A DNA stretch of 64,000 nt from Quillaja saponaria (lineage: Eukaryota; Streptophyta; Magnoliopsida; Fabales; Quillajaceae): NCBI GenBank assembly GCA_029379385.1, contig CM055608.1, positions 27,960,350-28,024,349 on the forward strand. Reading direction: 5' to 3'. Of the stretch, positions 15,301-29,700 are shown in pieces. Within the stretch, counting starts at the first letter, position 1. Every line of letters begins with the position of its first letter. The notes beneath the pieces are model-generated. The model did not search any database, had not been told where the DNA came from, and saw only the letters and a list, made by a program, of their open reading frames with translations. The position numbers and the translations under genes were made by a program.

Positions 15301-17522
15301 AAAGAAAGCATAAACAGCAAAAAAGAAATGGAAAGTTGATCACACAGTTGGACATTACCGTTTTTATACAGTTATCTGCAGATTCTGCAATTACAAGTAC
15401 AGTAATCACAACCAGCTTGAAAAGGACCTGATTATCAAAATTGTAAAATTAATAAATAAATAAAAAAATTCTGAAACTTTAGGATTATGAAAGTTTGCAA
15501 TGAAAGGTGGAACTTTACTGGTATGAACATTTCGGCACAAGATTCAAAATCTCCCAAGAGCTCCTTTGATAAAAAGCAGAGTAGATGGCAAGCCTGGGAG
15601 AAAGCAAACCGACCAATTAACAGGAGCAGACTTCCATAGGATCAAACTTCTTAAATGCTGGGACCATTCCATCTCTGATCTAATACTAAATTACTAAAAC
15701 CTTACCCTGAGAGAAGTCAAATTCAGAGAAGTACAATTATTTCTAATAAGAAAGAGATATACTGGTCTTTTCTTTATAAGTAAAAATGGTTTTGGTACAA
15801 ATATACAGGTCTTCAGATGGATATGCTCAAGTTTGTCCGAAGTCCTTATGTAAAAATGGAATTGGCCATCAAGGCAAAGTTTCACAATTTTTTGAGTTAA
15901 ACAAATGGAGAGGATTCCTCTCACAGCCCCACCCCCTCCCCCAAAAAAAAAAAAAAACAAAAAAACAAAAAGACACTGATAAGACACCTTAACGAATAGA
16001 TCAAGCATAAAATGCATAACTTTCTAACAACCACCAAGTAATGGCCAACTGGTTCAAAGAATTAGATTTAATCAGACCAAGTCAAGATATCTCTACAGCT
16101 ATAAGCTTGAGCTTTTCTTAACTAGTTTTACTCCAAAAAGAGTTGTCAAAAGAACATCAATTTTTAAATTTTAGAATTTCCAAAAGAAAAAAAAATTAGA
16201 CCAGTCTCATTGTACATAGCTAGCCATTATTTTTAGTTTGCCAAACACCCCCTTAGCTTCTTCCCATCAAAGCATGTCTTGCTGAGAATCTGAACACAAA
16301 CACAAACACATTTCTACCATAACAAGTGATTAGTTACAGGTTCATTTTTTTATCAGATTTGAGATCAAGGAATTTCTTGTGAAGCTGAAGAACATATCTT
16401 ATGAAAAACTGAATGAAGATATAAATGGAGAAAGAATATATGCAGGTATATATATAATATACAAGCATCAAAATAGCATTACATTATGCAATGAAAACAG
16501 CATAAAAATAAATAGGTAATCAGTATGCTTCACTTTAGATACCCAAATTTAATATAAATATATCCTGTGGATGCACCCAGAAACTACTAACATTCTCCTT
16601 GATTTTAAGGAGAATTGGGCATTGGAACTTATTAATTTTCACCTCAACACACAAGAAAATGTTAGCGAACCTGCTTCACGATGCTAGACCTTCTATCTGA
16701 TAATTGTGTGCTTAGAGGTCCAACAAGTTGCTTCAACAGTCCCCGGAAGCATGGATAGTCAACAGCACCTGATTAAACATTCATGCCACAACTAATAAGC
16801 ATAAAATTGTAGTCTATGAATAACTCCATCTCCATGCCACATATCTAAAACAAAACCCCAAGAAAGCTATTTTTCTTAGAAAAATAGTAGACCAAGGGAA
16901 TGGTAAAAAGGGAAAGGCATAAACTGGAAAAAGAAAAGATAACTAATAGCCATATTAAAAAAGCTCACAAATATTTAACTCTCCACTTTCCTTTTGCTCT
17001 CATTTTAGGATAATCACAGATCAGTAGATTCAAGTCACTGAAATTATATCAGGAGATGTGGATCTTCTGTTTAGCTGGCATAGAAGGGGAGGTAGAACTG
17101 GCAGGCTGTTCTTATTCATTTGATGTGAGTGATTTGGATTAAGAGGAACAATTGTGTCTTAGGTAAATTGAGGAGGACATTTTTACATGTGGTACCAAAG
17201 TCTATACATCCCCCACTTCACTCTATTGGGTCTCTTGTAGACTTCTTAGATGTCTTGAATTGTAAGTTCTAGTGTTTGTAGCTTTTATTGTTTTTTCCCT
17301 TTTGGTGGGGTGTGTTTATACCTGCCTTGTGCACAAAGATATTGCCCACAAAATCATTGCTTGCCAAAAAAAAAAAAAAAAAACTTAATTTTTTCCAACT
17401 TTCTTTTGCCGCTACAGTTTGAAATCACCCAATAGAGCCTGTCTTTCTAATCTTTTATTCCTATAATGATATTCTGAAAACTCCTGTCTCTATCAACCAA
17501 TCATGCTGGTTCTTTTTTTTTC

Positions 17523-17553
<31 letters not shown>

Positions 17554-18011
17554 GGTGGGCTTGAGTTGAGGTTTTTCTTCTTGATTTATCTAAATTCCAA
17601 AAACCTTACCCCTTCCCATGATTCCCTTTCTCTAATAACTTAATCACTACACAGATTCTTTTGAACTTGCATCAATGCCAAGAAACTGTAAGACCAACTT
17701 CATCTGAAGAAGTACATTCAACCACTGTGAGCATTCACGAAATTTATTTCATGTTACTTTTCTCTCTCTTCAGAATAGGAATCACCTTTCATTATCCAAG
17801 GCAATGCAACAAATAATAAGAACAAAATACCAAGAAGAAGCTCTTAAACATTGTAAGAATATCACAGCAACAAAACTTTCATCAGTGGCCTCTGTCTCTG
17901 TGTGTGTTGGGGGGGGGGGGGGGGGTGCACCACAAACCTCCATAAACAAGGGCTTCAACTCTCTGCATTGCAGCAATCCGAATAGACCAATCATGCTAGT
18001 TCTATTTTCTT

Positions 18012-18044
<33 letters not shown>

Positions 18045-18371
18045 TTGTTGGGGCCTTGGGGGTTTAAGTTGAGATTTTTCTTCTTGATTTATCTAAATTC
18101 CAAAAACCTTACCCCTTCCCATGATTCCCCTTCTCTAATAACTTAATCACCACACAGATTCTTTTGAAAGACCAACTTCATCTGAAGAAGTACATTCAAC
18201 CACTGTGAGCATTCACGAAATTTATGTCGTGTTACTTTTCTCTCTCTTCAGAATAGGAATCACCTTTCATTATCCAAGGCAATGCAACAAATAATAAGAA
18301 CAAAATACCAAGAAGAAGCTCTTAAACATTTTAAGAACATCACAGCGACAAAACTTTCATCGGGGGTCTGT

Positions 18372-18402
<31 letters not shown>

Positions 18403-21400
18403 CGCACCACAAACCTCCATAAACAAGGGCTTCAACTCTCTGCATTGCAGCAATCCGAATAGACCAATCCTTCTCTGGTACTAAGGTAGCAGCAATCTTC
18501 TCAAATTCCCTGATTAGCTCCTTCTCTGAATACACCTTGATAGGGTCTACAGGTTTCTCAGTGACATCACCTTCTCCTGCAGAGAATTGAATGACAGAGT
18601 AAAACATCAATTTTCCAAAGGATCAGAAAATCTACAATTTAGCAAAAGAACACAAAAATATACTCTCTCCGTCTCTCGTACCAAAACGTTTTACATCATA
18701 TTTCCACTCAACTTCGATTGGGAATCAACAGAAGATCATGCAAAGAATGGGACATACCCCAATGAATGCTGAAAATGTCAAATAGTCTACACAAGAGAGT
18801 TTAAACAAAAGGACACTGAAGAAGCTATTTTTCAAAAAATCTTTATAGACCTGTTGCAATTATAAAGAAATATAGAACAAACCCTGAAAAAACAACAAAC
18901 ATCAGCACACTTACATGATTCCTTGTTAAACTCTAAGTTTCTCCTCCCCTCAATCCTGACCATAGTCATATTCTCTTCTAGAAGCCTTTTGCACCCATAA
19001 CTTTCATAACCAATTCTAACTACATTTTTTTATAGGTAATAATTTTATTAAAGAAAAAGTCACCACATTTGTACACAAGGCAGGTATAAACAACCCACCG
19101 AAGAAGAAAAACCTACAAATTACAATTCATACCATCTAAGAAATTAACAAAAGATCCAACAAAGTGGAAAAAAGACTGAGTAGACATCCAATGGAACCAC
19201 ATAAGGAGAAATGTTCTTTTTAGCTTCTCTAAATTATTGAAGATGTGATTTTTTTTTCTTAAGCCAAATCACCCACATCAAAAAAAAAGAGCCGCCCACC
19301 GAGCTAGCCTATTACATTTTCTTCCTCCACTCTTTTGCTAACTAAATAAGAGATCCATAATTTTGCCAGGCATCACCCAAACTATCCCAAAAAGCTCAAA
19401 CACCAACTTCCACAGGGTTCTAGTAACCAGAAAGTGAACAACCAAGTGGTCCACAATTTCAACATTATTTCTGTATAAACAACTCCTTCTCACGATGCAA
19501 GCACCTCTTTTTATTAGATTGTCTGCTTTTAAAATTCGATTTAGGTAGGTTGTCCAAACAAAAAAAGCAACCTTAGACGACACCTTCTCATGCCAAATAG
19601 ATTTCCAAGGAAAAGAAGCTATGCTGCTTCTACCGACATTTTGTTTGATCTTCCTCTAGAACAACCCTGGAGGAATTGTACTACTTCAATTTTCCATGGC
19701 ACTGTGTGGTAGTATCATCAATTATATAACCTAACCTAAACAAAGTCCTCAGGAAAATAAGTATGTGGTGCTATCTTCATTATCTCCATTAATCAGTTTC
19801 ACATTTTTCCCTTTACATTCTTTTCTTTTCTACCACCTGAATCATCTAGACAAGAACTTGTATTTGGCGACATCCATGATAAATTTCAATACTTGTTTTC
19901 CAAACAAATAAGTGCCTCTATAGAGATTAGATCATTATTCTTAAAGAAGTTACAGCCAACAAAAACCTATAGAAACGTCAAAACCAAGAATATCAGCTTG
20001 GACCATGACCACAATGAAATGACATCAATCTAAGAATCTAAATGACCAAGCCAGAAAGAAATGTGAAATCAACTTATAATTCTTCCGATACCAAGACCAT
20101 AGGCATTAACCTAGAAATCTAAAACAACATTCCAGAAAGAATCATGAAATCATCATATAGAGTTCAAAGATGTGCTGCCAAGATTTCATAAAAATCCCTA
20201 AGAATTGATGGATACACATTACACAATCAAGAGAGCATAGGCACCACATGAAACATACCTTCAAACATTAGCCTTATATCATGACAACAGATTCACATAA
20301 TTCAAGCATGATAGAAGCCAGCCACTAAACTTCTCAAAAACCCAAGAAAAATGACCCTCCCTGACTTTTTAAGACAGTTGTTTCCTCTTTCAAAAGTTCA
20401 TGTTGCATCAAAAAATCTTGCATGAATATGAAAACAAACATAAACAATCAAGAGCAGGAAAAATGACATCTAAATATTCTAACCTCCAAAAAGAGACATA
20501 TCCCTGGATAAACTCTTGGCCTTTGGACTACTTTTCTTGGAGTTCAAGGGCTTAGCCTCGGCAGCAACAAAATTATTTGTAAATCCATCTGATGAGCGAA
20601 TTTTTGGCTCAATACCCTCTAACCTGGCATTGATATCTTTCACCTGAAATCAGATCAAATGAAGATAGAATATTGATAATATCTTTCATCCTAAGTGATG
20701 ATAATGTGAACGCTCTTAAATTACAGGACATCACACACACACTTATGGAACTTATTGAAATGGGGAAATTATTTCATACTTACCATAGATGCAGGAATAC
20801 TATAGCGCTGAAGTTCATCGCGGAACTGAGGGCCGGCCTGTCTATACATCTCCTGAAAAAAAAAAAAAAAAATGGTTCACAAAACAAATTAGACTTACTG
20901 AAGTACTTCCAATTTCCCAAAAAAGGTATCAAATGACTTCTGCAAGAGAAACCCTATTAGAAATCAAGTGTCTCATCCTATGTCGACCACCCCTTATCAG
21001 GAGATTCCCAGGCAGTGCCTCAAACTCAACCCCATTGAATTTAAGTTAGCATTTTTGTTTGGAGCTACCCAAATAGTCTTCCAAACCAACAAAGGCAAAA
21101 AAGTGAAAGAAAAAGGCTTGAGACTGAAGTTAGCTATCTTAAGAAAATAAGCCCAACTTTGAAAAGCATCCTTGGTGATATTTAAACCATATAATTTCTT
21201 GGAAACTTCACTGACATCGAGCTTGGCATTATGCTTTATTCCTGTAGACAGTGTAACGAAGTTTAAATTAGTCAAAATAATTAAATTAACCTCTATGCAC
21301 AAAATAGCAGCTTCCCTAACACCAGGGTTTGGATCATTCAGCATCTGCAAAACCTGACAATTGACCATGTTAAAAGGAGTTAGACTTATTTCCCTGCAAT

Positions 21401-24338
21401 ATGAAGTTATATAGAGATGTATACTTGGTCAAAAGAATCAATAATCATACTGGAGGAAGAATTGCCCGTTGAAGAGGAAGCTCTGTAGATGCAAAAAGAC
21501 CAATTGCAGACGTGACTGTTCGTGCAAATTCCTCTCTGACTCTCCAGCTTCTGTGTGTCCAGGCGAAAGAACCAGCTCGTTCAACAATAATTGTTGGAGA
21601 AGAAACCTGCACCACCAAAAAAAAAAAATACCTCAAGATTGGTAACTTGATTTCATTTTGAGAGAATGAATGGAATCTAACAGAAGTGAAAATTCAAAAG
21701 ATGAAAATGCAATCAACTTGGACAAAACAAAGATGAAGTAAACCATGCATGGAATAAAAAAATAAAAACATAGACATGTAAGGACATAAAATTGACATAG
21801 GCAAGTGTAACAGTTTCTCTATACATTCAAACACATATATTCATACTTTTTAACACAAAAGCAGTAAAGGACACACTATATGTACCCTAAAGTAGAGTGG
21901 ATACACATTCCGTGTCTACAATTATATTATTGCAGTGTGCACCACTTTTATGTGATAAATCACACGATGCAGCAGGGCTCGTGCAACAAGCAGGCATTTA
22001 CTCAGTAACAAGCAGACATTTGTTTTGTGGTTGGCTCTTTGTAGGAGAGATACCACTAGTTTGAGATGGAGGTTTCACTGGTTTGATACTAACCATTTTC
22101 AGAAAGAGAAATATCACACTATACCACAGCCGAGATACGCCATACTAGTAAAAGTAAAAAAGGACTTCAGAAAAAAGCAATTAAAATATTTACCATTAAA
22201 CCAATGTAGATATATGGCCAATGACCTTAAAATCTAATAGCAGCTCCTCTCCCTTTAAGAACAAGGATGGAGATTTAGAGGGCCTCAAGAATATCTCTAA
22301 CCTTAAAATATTCCAATTTAAGAATTGTTTGGAGATGTTAGACTAGAGCAATTAATAAACATAAGGTTACAATGTAATATATCAAAGCTAGTTAGTTTTA
22401 CACACCTCAATAACTTTTGTTGGACTTATTTTCACAAATTCAACAGTTTGATTCTAATATGAAAAATAAATCAAATGTAAAAGTTATTGAGATGTGTAAA
22501 ATGATTCTACCCGATATGTGTGTGAGGTAAAACATTAAAAAGTATAGAAAGAATTGGAAGTTATACATATTGTTTTCCTTTGACACAACCAAATTTGCTT
22601 CACATTTAAACCTGGACATAATATGGCCTTATAACTCAAACTTCCATATAAACGGCAAAATTACTCAAGATTGTTTCACCGTGGGCTTGACAAATGTTAT
22701 AATGAATTACATTCAGATAAACATAATAGTCCACAAAAATCATGTTATTTTATCCAAATGCAATTTAAAGCACTGTGCACAGTGCATCTAGTCACACTAT
22801 TTACACCAATTAGTTTTACCTATCGGTATATTTTATAATAATCCTGCAAGATTGCTACTAAGCAACAGATCTATAGGAGGTCTCATAACCATAATATTCC
22901 CTATTATCTCTGTTTCAACAACTTATGAGCATAATGAAACAAAAATGGAAAATTATGGAGGTAATTATAAAAGAAAAAAATTAACTCCAATGACACTACA
23001 ACTAAATTCATCAAATGGAAATTATGAAGGGAAAAATCCAAAGAAGGAAACACTTAGAATGACAAAGACAGGGAATAAACATTTTGTATTTCAGGGGTTT
23101 CTTTATATAATGGCTACTATCTTAAAGTTTTTAAGTAAAATGATTACTAGGTAAATTACTAGTATGATAAATGCAATATACAGAACAGCATAGACACAGT
23201 TTGGTGTTTGTTGAACAGGGGTGCTAACCACCAGAGAGAATAAAACTAATGCCAATATCCTTCATTTGTTTTCTTTTTTGATAGAAATAAAATTTGATTA
23301 AGATTGTCAAAATATCTATGAGCATTGCAGCTAATAAAATCAAGAGACACAGATGCCTAGCACATATCTTCCAATTGAACAAAATAATTTTTTGTGAAAA
23401 TCTGAACCTTCATGGAATAGATGTACTACATTATAATACAGCTTGACTCTATGTCCAATTCTTCATGTATCAGAAACCAAATGTAAACCAAGTTCCAACA
23501 CCCTTAAGGGAACTCACGATTAAGAGTAAGCAGTCTTCCTCAATAATTATATCCTTTCCTACAGAAAGGGCAAGAGGTTCATCTTGCTTATGTGCTTCTT
23601 CAATGGATTGAAAGCTAGAACTAGAAGAATGGAACAAGCACGCCAAGTTCACTAAAACTGGTAGCATCTTGAATGCATAATCATGCCATGTGCATGCCCC
23701 AATGTAGAACTTAGAGAAGAATCAAAACCAAAACTACAAAGATTGCCACCCTTTCCAGAACAAACTACAAATGAGAATAAACTAGAAGAAAACTATCCAA
23801 TTTATAATTATATCAATCATTCTAAATACAAAACTAGAGTAATTGTCATTCCTAATTACTAAAATAAACCAATCCCACAAAAGCAAAATAAGCAGTATCT
23901 CATAGTTCACCTAGAACAAAGTTAATTCTCTCCATATTCAATGAGGAACCCAACGACATGCAGTGAAAGAAAGAGCGAGACCCATTTGGAAGAAAAGGCA
24001 AGTACCTCCATGAGAGTGAGCAAAAGCCTTCTGGCAGCATCACGAACAGGCTGTTTGGAATCACCCAACCGGTCGACAACAGCAGGAACAAGTGCATTGA
24101 AGTGAAGCTTGAGATGTTCACCAGAAAGAACAGCAGCAGAAGCCAAAGCTTGAAGAGCACCCTGAGATACCCGAAAATTATTGTCTTTCAAAAGATCCAA
24201 GCAACAGTCTACTAACGAAGTCACTTCTGATGAACTGAGACTCTTTCTAGAAGCTTCTAGAAGTTGATGAAGCCGTTCCACCCCAGCCATCCTTTCCTTC
24301 GTGTCCTTAGCGCGTACCAGTTCCAGTGCTTCCTCCAT
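9318..24338 (-). CDS. CLASP: CLASP microtubule-associated protein (complete, 21 exons)
   Basis: CLIP-associated protein: binds microtubule plus ends and the cell cortex, stabilising cortical microtubules in cell division and expansion. Exons in order: 24006-24338, 21451-21606, 21291-21353, 20784-20852, 20484-20643, 18415-18576, 16671-16768, 15519-15593, 15359-15427, 15193-15278, 14986-15103, 14572-14670, 14140-14497, 12166-13976, 11929-12030, 11284-11388, 11069-11143, 10918-10986, 10672-10740, 10405-10506, 9318-9479. They total 4341 nt, giving 1446 residues, close to the Arabidopsis protein (about 1440). All junctions read GT-AG in phase. The N-terminus (MEEALELVRAKDTKERM) and SKQPVRDAARRLL mark the first TOG/HEAT array; KVYSEKELIREFEKIAA begins the second. 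A Ser/Arg-rich linker (RRRSFDDSQL) and the C-terminal CLASP HEAT region (DDPHHKVAQAALSTLAD, then VGRLSQEELMAQL) follow in the 1.8-kb exon and after. Start is the conserved MEEALEL. Introns carry LINE remnants, poly-G/T tracts and a partial exon duplication, but the frame is intact. Confidence 0.97.
10276..10338. repeat. Poly-T/poly-G tract in CLASP intron 20
   Basis: About 25 T are followed by about 35 nearly uninterrupted G on the plus strand. On the CLASP sense strand this is a C-run followed by an A-run, about 65 nt into the intron. Similar T/G blocks lie in other introns at about 17515-17556, 17910-17925, 18014-18043 and 18386-18402. The G-rich strand could form quadruplex structures. Run length is probably variable between individuals and unreliable in assembly. 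Confidence 0.85.
17050..17383 (+). mobile_element. LINE 3'-end fragment in CLASP intron 6
   Basis: The block ends in an 18-nt A tail (about 17366-17383). Just before it is 'gtttatacctgccttgtgca', which is shared, in inverse orientation, with the LINE remnant at 19021-19720. It is therefore read as the 3' end of a plant L1-type LINE inserted antisense to CLASP. No coding domain remains; the 5' boundary is approximate. Confidence 0.6.
17503..18469. repeat. Tandem duplication (490 + 477 bp) copying 3' part of CLASP exon 6
   Basis: Two adjacent copies, 17503-17992 and 17993-18469, share the same order of elements: a T/G tract, 'cttcttgatttatctaaatt', a long intronic stretch, another G-run, then the last ~54 bp of exon 6. 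The 7-bp string accaatc lies at the left edge (17496-17502), the internal junction (17986-17992) and the right end (18463-18469), suggesting microhomology-mediated duplication. Only the right copy is continuous with the rest of exon 6 (18415-18576). The left copy is a stranded exon fragment inside intron 6 that still has the GTTTGTGG splice donor. Confidence 0.9.
19021..19720 (-). mobile_element. LINE remnant with RT zinc-binding domain, CLASP intron 5
   Basis: The minus-strand translation at 19338-19583 begins SSKVAFFVWTTYLNRILKAD and continues with paired Cys and His residues (VDHLVVH), the pattern of the zf-RVT domain found after the reverse transcriptase of plant L1-type LINEs. The 3' end at 19021-19060 has a 'tttaataaaattattaccta' type tail motif followed by a short A run on the minus strand. 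It lies in the same orientation as CLASP. The reverse transcriptase proper is missing, so it cannot move. Confidence 0.72.
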
Positions 24339-26758
24339 TGCTGAACTCTGAACAAGTAAAATGGGGTTGGATCTGGTGCGGCCGAGTACAGATCTGGACT
24401 GAAATTCACCAAATTGTATATGAATTTATAGCATAGCACAGTGACAGTGATAAACGCGAAAGGAAAAAGTGGAACCCTGACGCTAAATTTAGAGGGAAGA
24501 GGGTGAAAATGAAAATGTGGGAAGAAAGAAACAGATTTCGGCGGAGGAGTGCCGCTAAATTTAGGGGAGCCGTCAAAATTAGAGGATGTGTTTGGTAGAG
24601 ACACTTGCAGTTGCAGATAGAGAGAGAGAGAGAGAGAGGGCTAGAATGAAGGAGATGATGAATGAAAACTATTGTATGTGGTTGAGACGGTTCAAATTTG
24701 ACCACTCCTTTGCTTAAATTTACGGAGTGTACCACTGTGCTTGTGTGCTGTTTAACGCGGTATTTTTACTCTAACTTCATTTTACGAAGTTCAATTTTTC
24801 CTAATTAGGTCAAATTTTAATTTTTAATAAAGTCATGTCGTTGTATTTTAATTTTTATGGAGGTATAAAAATAAATCTCCTAAATAGGCCTTTCAAGAGA
24901 CTTGATTATCAAATATTTTTAATAAACAAGAGTACTAAGTATCATTAAACCACTTAATATTTATAAAACAAATTAGTCTGAATATTGATCCAAATTAATA
25001 TAAAAAATTTATTTACTAAACACCCAATTTTAAATGTTACTTTTAAAATAAATACTTTTCTTTTTATAGTGGATAGTTCAACAAATTTATACTTAGCAAA
25101 TTCTTTTACATTTTTTAATCATATCAACAAATTTTGTTAAGATTGAAAATTTTATAAGAAATAAATTGAATTGACCTAATTACAAAAATTTAAATTGTAG
25201 AAAACTTGATTAGAAAGTCTATCATATGAGATTGAAAATAATATAATTTTGAGAAATCAAAATAATTTTTTTCTTCCTTTTTTGGTTCATGTGGAATGAG
25301 GTTTTTAAAATAATTAAATTAAAACATGTCTCTGTCAACGTGATTGTTATTCTTACTTTTTCAAATAGTACTTGTTGGATGATCATAAATGTTGAATATA
25401 ACAATTAAAGAAACCCAAAGCATGAATTAATTAAAACCCCAAAGCATTAAAATATTACAAGTCATTAAACTAAAGGGTCACTTGCACAATTATCATGGGA
25501 CCAGCCTAGCTGCTTTTTTGTATTGCATCCTCAAAATAAAAAATATATTAGAAATACATTTGAAAATATTTTCTATAATTTTATACAATGTTCAAATGTT
25601 GTTGTTAACAAAAATAAACAAAATAAAATAACATACCTTCGTCAATTTTACATTATTTTTTGAGTCTCCAAAAACTCCCATTATAAAATGATTGCCAGGA
25701 CTCCAATGAACACTGATGATAAGTTTTACCAGAATCTACTAAAAGCTATGTCAGTTCACGGGTCTTTCCGAAAGGCCATAATTAATAATGTTTGTTAAAT
25801 TTGTTTTTAGAAGGGATAAGAATTGGATGATTTGTTTTGTTTTGTTTTGAGTTAGGCCAACAAATTGGATTACTGAGCCACAGAACCAAGAAAAAAAAAG
25901 CCTAACTTCATGACAAAGCCAAGCCAACAACTTGTTTTGGACATTGTTGAAGATAAAGAAAAGAAAGAAAGAAAGAAAGAAAAAAAGGAAAAAAGTAATC
26001 CACTCAGCTTTAGCCTCATCATGTTAGGTTTACTAAATAGATTTAATCAAGTGCAGGTGATGCAATACGTTAGAAAATTCTTTTGACCTTTACAGGTTGG
26101 CTTAATAGATTTATGGGAAAGCTTTTGTTACAAATGGGACACTTTTTTGGGATTACTAAAAGTATGAGCACATTACTGGGCAGTTGGCAATGGCATCACC
26201 AAGATCATATCCAAGATATGATTGGTAAACTATATACATACATATATATATATGTATGAACAAAAAAAAAAAACCTGCAAGATTGACTTTTTTTTTTTTG
26301 CTAAACCTGCAAGATTGACTTGTTTGTCTTCTTTACAACATTTTAATTTTAATACAAATGTAGGTTCTATTCTTCAACATTTGTAACGATAACTCAATTT
26401 GCTTTCTTGTAACCACATGATACAGATACTGGCAGGTAGGTCAATTTTATATGCACTACCAATAAATTAGGTGGACCATACCTAGCAGTAGAGTCGATAG
26501 AGAATCGAAACATAAATCCTCCCACCTCCATACAAGTAGTTGCTTCTCAGAAGTCAGAACAATTAGGAGCAGTAACCAAAAACTCATAAAACCTCAAACT
26601 TCAACTCTTGGAGCAGGATAAAGCCGAAGTGTCTTAGTTTGAGTCGAAGATTATACACAAAACTGCATAAACAGACATGATGGAAGAATTCAGCAAACTA
26701 GACATCACTAGAATCTGCTGTGAAACATAAGCTCAGAAATTACGTGAAAGCTTGCCAT
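24339..26758. other. CLASP upstream region and spacer before LRR gene 3' end
   Basis: The first ~400 bp is the likely CLASP promoter and 5' UTR. The rest is AT-rich spacer. It contains a GAAA microsatellite (about 25957-25983), a short ATATAC palindrome (about 26235-26258) and a 31-bp tandem duplication of 'aaacctgcaagattgactt' plus T-run at about 26272-26321. No gene is seen. Confidence 0.6.
24619..24639. promoter_or_regulatory. (GA)n/(TC)n microsatellite upstream of CLASP start
   Basis: A run of about ten AG units lies roughly 280 bp before the CLASP ATG; on the sense strand it reads (CT)n. TC microsatellites are common in plant core promoters and 5' UTRs, where GAGA-binding (BBR/BPC) factors can bind. 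The regulatory role is inferred from position only. Confidence 0.45.
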
Positions 26759-29700
26759 CTAAGGATCATCATCATAAGGCACAGCAGCGGTTGATAATGA
26801 TGGAAGAGTTAATATAGGCTTCCCATTATGTTGAAATTCAGCAAGCATCGAAGCATGAGATTGCTTATAGTTCCAGATATTTCCAGTCAAGTCCACATGC
26901 TGAAGATTACCTAAAAATGATAGTTAGGAAGCCGTTAAATTCTGAGTAAGGATTTCAAATGTTGGAGGAAAAAATAAACAATTGTCAGATCTTTTTCTCT
27001 CAATCAACCGTGCTTTGAAATTATTTACTCCTTCCATTTTGTGCCACATAGAATTCTAAATAAACACATTTTCAGCTTTAACTACCAACAACACTTGCGG
27101 AGTGTGGTAGGATATAGGATACTAAAGAACAAAAAAGTAATTAACAGAGGGGGCTTGTTACTATGAAAGGGACTTATTAGGTTGGTAATGTAGAACTAAT
27201 GGATCAAGCATGCGCAGGTTTTTCCATTTCGTTTTCCCTTTCAAGCTCCAGTAATGCTAATACAAATTAGGAAATTGGGATACAAATGATGTAGTCATGT
27301 ATGTCAGGCATCTAGATTCTCAGGCACTATCTGCCCTCAGATTAAGAATGCATGTGATCCTAAAATAGCAATTTATCATTGGATATGTCCCATTTATCAC
27401 ATTCAAAAGATAACATCAGTAAATATTTTTTTTTGGGGGGGGGAGGGGATCAATTTGATTATTGCATTTTGCATTCTAAATATTTTATAATATTTCTCTT
27501 CCAAGATTTGCATTATTATTATTTATTTTTTTATTTTTTTTGCATTTTAACCCATTTGATTTTCTTATTACTCCACTGAAAGTAGAAAATAGAGGGAAAA
27601 GCTTATGGATTTTTTTGTATTATCCCTTTGCATACATAAACAATTAATCATTAGAAGTTAAAACTAAAGACTCCACTTGTCAACCAAAAAAATAAAAAGA
27701 AAAACAACTTTAATGACTTAATAGGTGTTTCTAACATAAACTGTATGCAGATCTATGTATCGATATCATCAGAAAAAGGTAGATACATATAAGTACATTA
27801 TTACTGACATACTTGTGGCAATCTAATGTGTCAATATTTAAATCCAAGGACACTACTGTTATCTTTCAGTAATCTATAATCAAGATTATTACACCCTCAC
27901 ATCTCATTGTCTTTCTCTCTTTAACTAAAAGCACAAAGTTTGATAAGTTTAAGAAGTACAAGGCTTCCTCCAGTTTTTACCACAAAGTTTAAAAAGTTTA
28001 AGAAGTACAAGTATATGTTGAATCTATATTCATGCACTATATCTAGGAATATAGATTTAACATATGACTACAGTGGGATATAAGTTCATGCCCTAACAAT
28101 CATCATTTGATACATGACTTTTCATATCTTGTGCATGAATAGTTTATATATGATCACCTGTATTAATATTCTAAGAAAATATCATCTTTCCAAGTGTAAG
28201 TGTGTGTGTTGAATTTTGATGTCCCATAGACATCCTGACATTTAAAATGCTGCTTCACTTGGCAATTAGAAAAGAAACGGTTAATCGAATACTCTTTTTC
28301 AACTCTTGCAAAGTGACATCGAGGTCTTCTCTTGCACTACAAAGATAAATGTATATTATGATTTCACATGTTACATCTCGGCAACTCCAAATGGAGTTAG
28401 TGGACATGTTCATCATCCAGGAAACAAGAAATGAGCAGTTAATTACTTTGATATAAACAAAAACCTTTTACTGGTAGCACCTAATAGATTAGTTGATATA
28501 TACACACCAACTGAAAGAACTAATAATTATGTAAGTACCTTTTGCAACTTTTAGCGCAGAGCAGATGATAGTTAAGGATTCTACGGGCATAAGATTATAT
28601 GCTGCATTAACTGCTGTTAGTTCTGGAGCCAATGAGAACAATTTTGACAAAAAATTCGCAGTTTCAATCCCGCCACGGTTTTTACTGTAAAAAAAAGAAA
28701 TAATTAGCTAAATCAAACATTAAAGGCAACAAATTTAAGTAATAAATTGAACCTTATATTGAGTTTGACCAGCATCGACTTCTCCATCGTTACATCTTGG
28801 AGCTTCTGGAAACCAGATGAACCCAATCCAATACCTCCAATGTTAAGTACTTGAACAGATTTGACCAAAAACTTTCCCAGAGCTGCAGCGACTGCGCTGA
28901 AAGACAAAAGTAAATTGCAACCAATAAAAATGAATAGACGAAATGAGTGATAAACTATAACTTTTTACGTGAATGAATGAACTAGACAAACCTTCCTAGG
29001 AAATTATCAGCAATAGATAAAGACTTCAATGGTCTTTTAAAGGTTGAAATGGTATTTAGAAGATGAGTTACTCCAGTGAAGGTCAGCTCACAATTCTCCA
29101 AATTCAAATCAGCTAAGGGAGAGCCTTTTTCAGAGACTCCAATAAGATAGGGGATTAAATTCCTGTAAGTTCAGTGATACAAAGTGAGACCTAAACATCA
29201 TGTTCAATGAATATATAGAGATTTGAAAAAAAAAAAAAATTGGTAAGAAAAGAATTTCATTTAGAAAGACGGAAAGAACACACTGGAGGACAAGCAAGTA
29301 CTAAAATTAGTTTCAAGGTACTGTTTTGATAAGTTTGAAAACAGCAACAATTCGTGAAACGGCATGAACAAAAAATTCATAGAAAAAAAGTAATAAATGA
29401 AATTCAAGCAAAAATAAAATAAAAAATCTTCTAACCCTTGTGTCAAGAAGCACAAATTCACGCAATGAAATTCTAATTGAAAATAGTAAAATTCTTCCAT
29501 CACTTTAAAATAAGTAAAAAGGCTCACCAGTCACATCATGCCACATAGTTAATAAAGATATACCTAAAAAGCACCCGATGCGGACCAACAAAGAGATGCC
29601 AAAAACACAATCCAACCCCAAACAAAATGAAGTGGGAGTCAGACATCCCTAAAAATCCTCGCATTACACTCTACCATGAAACGACAAAGAAGGTAAATCA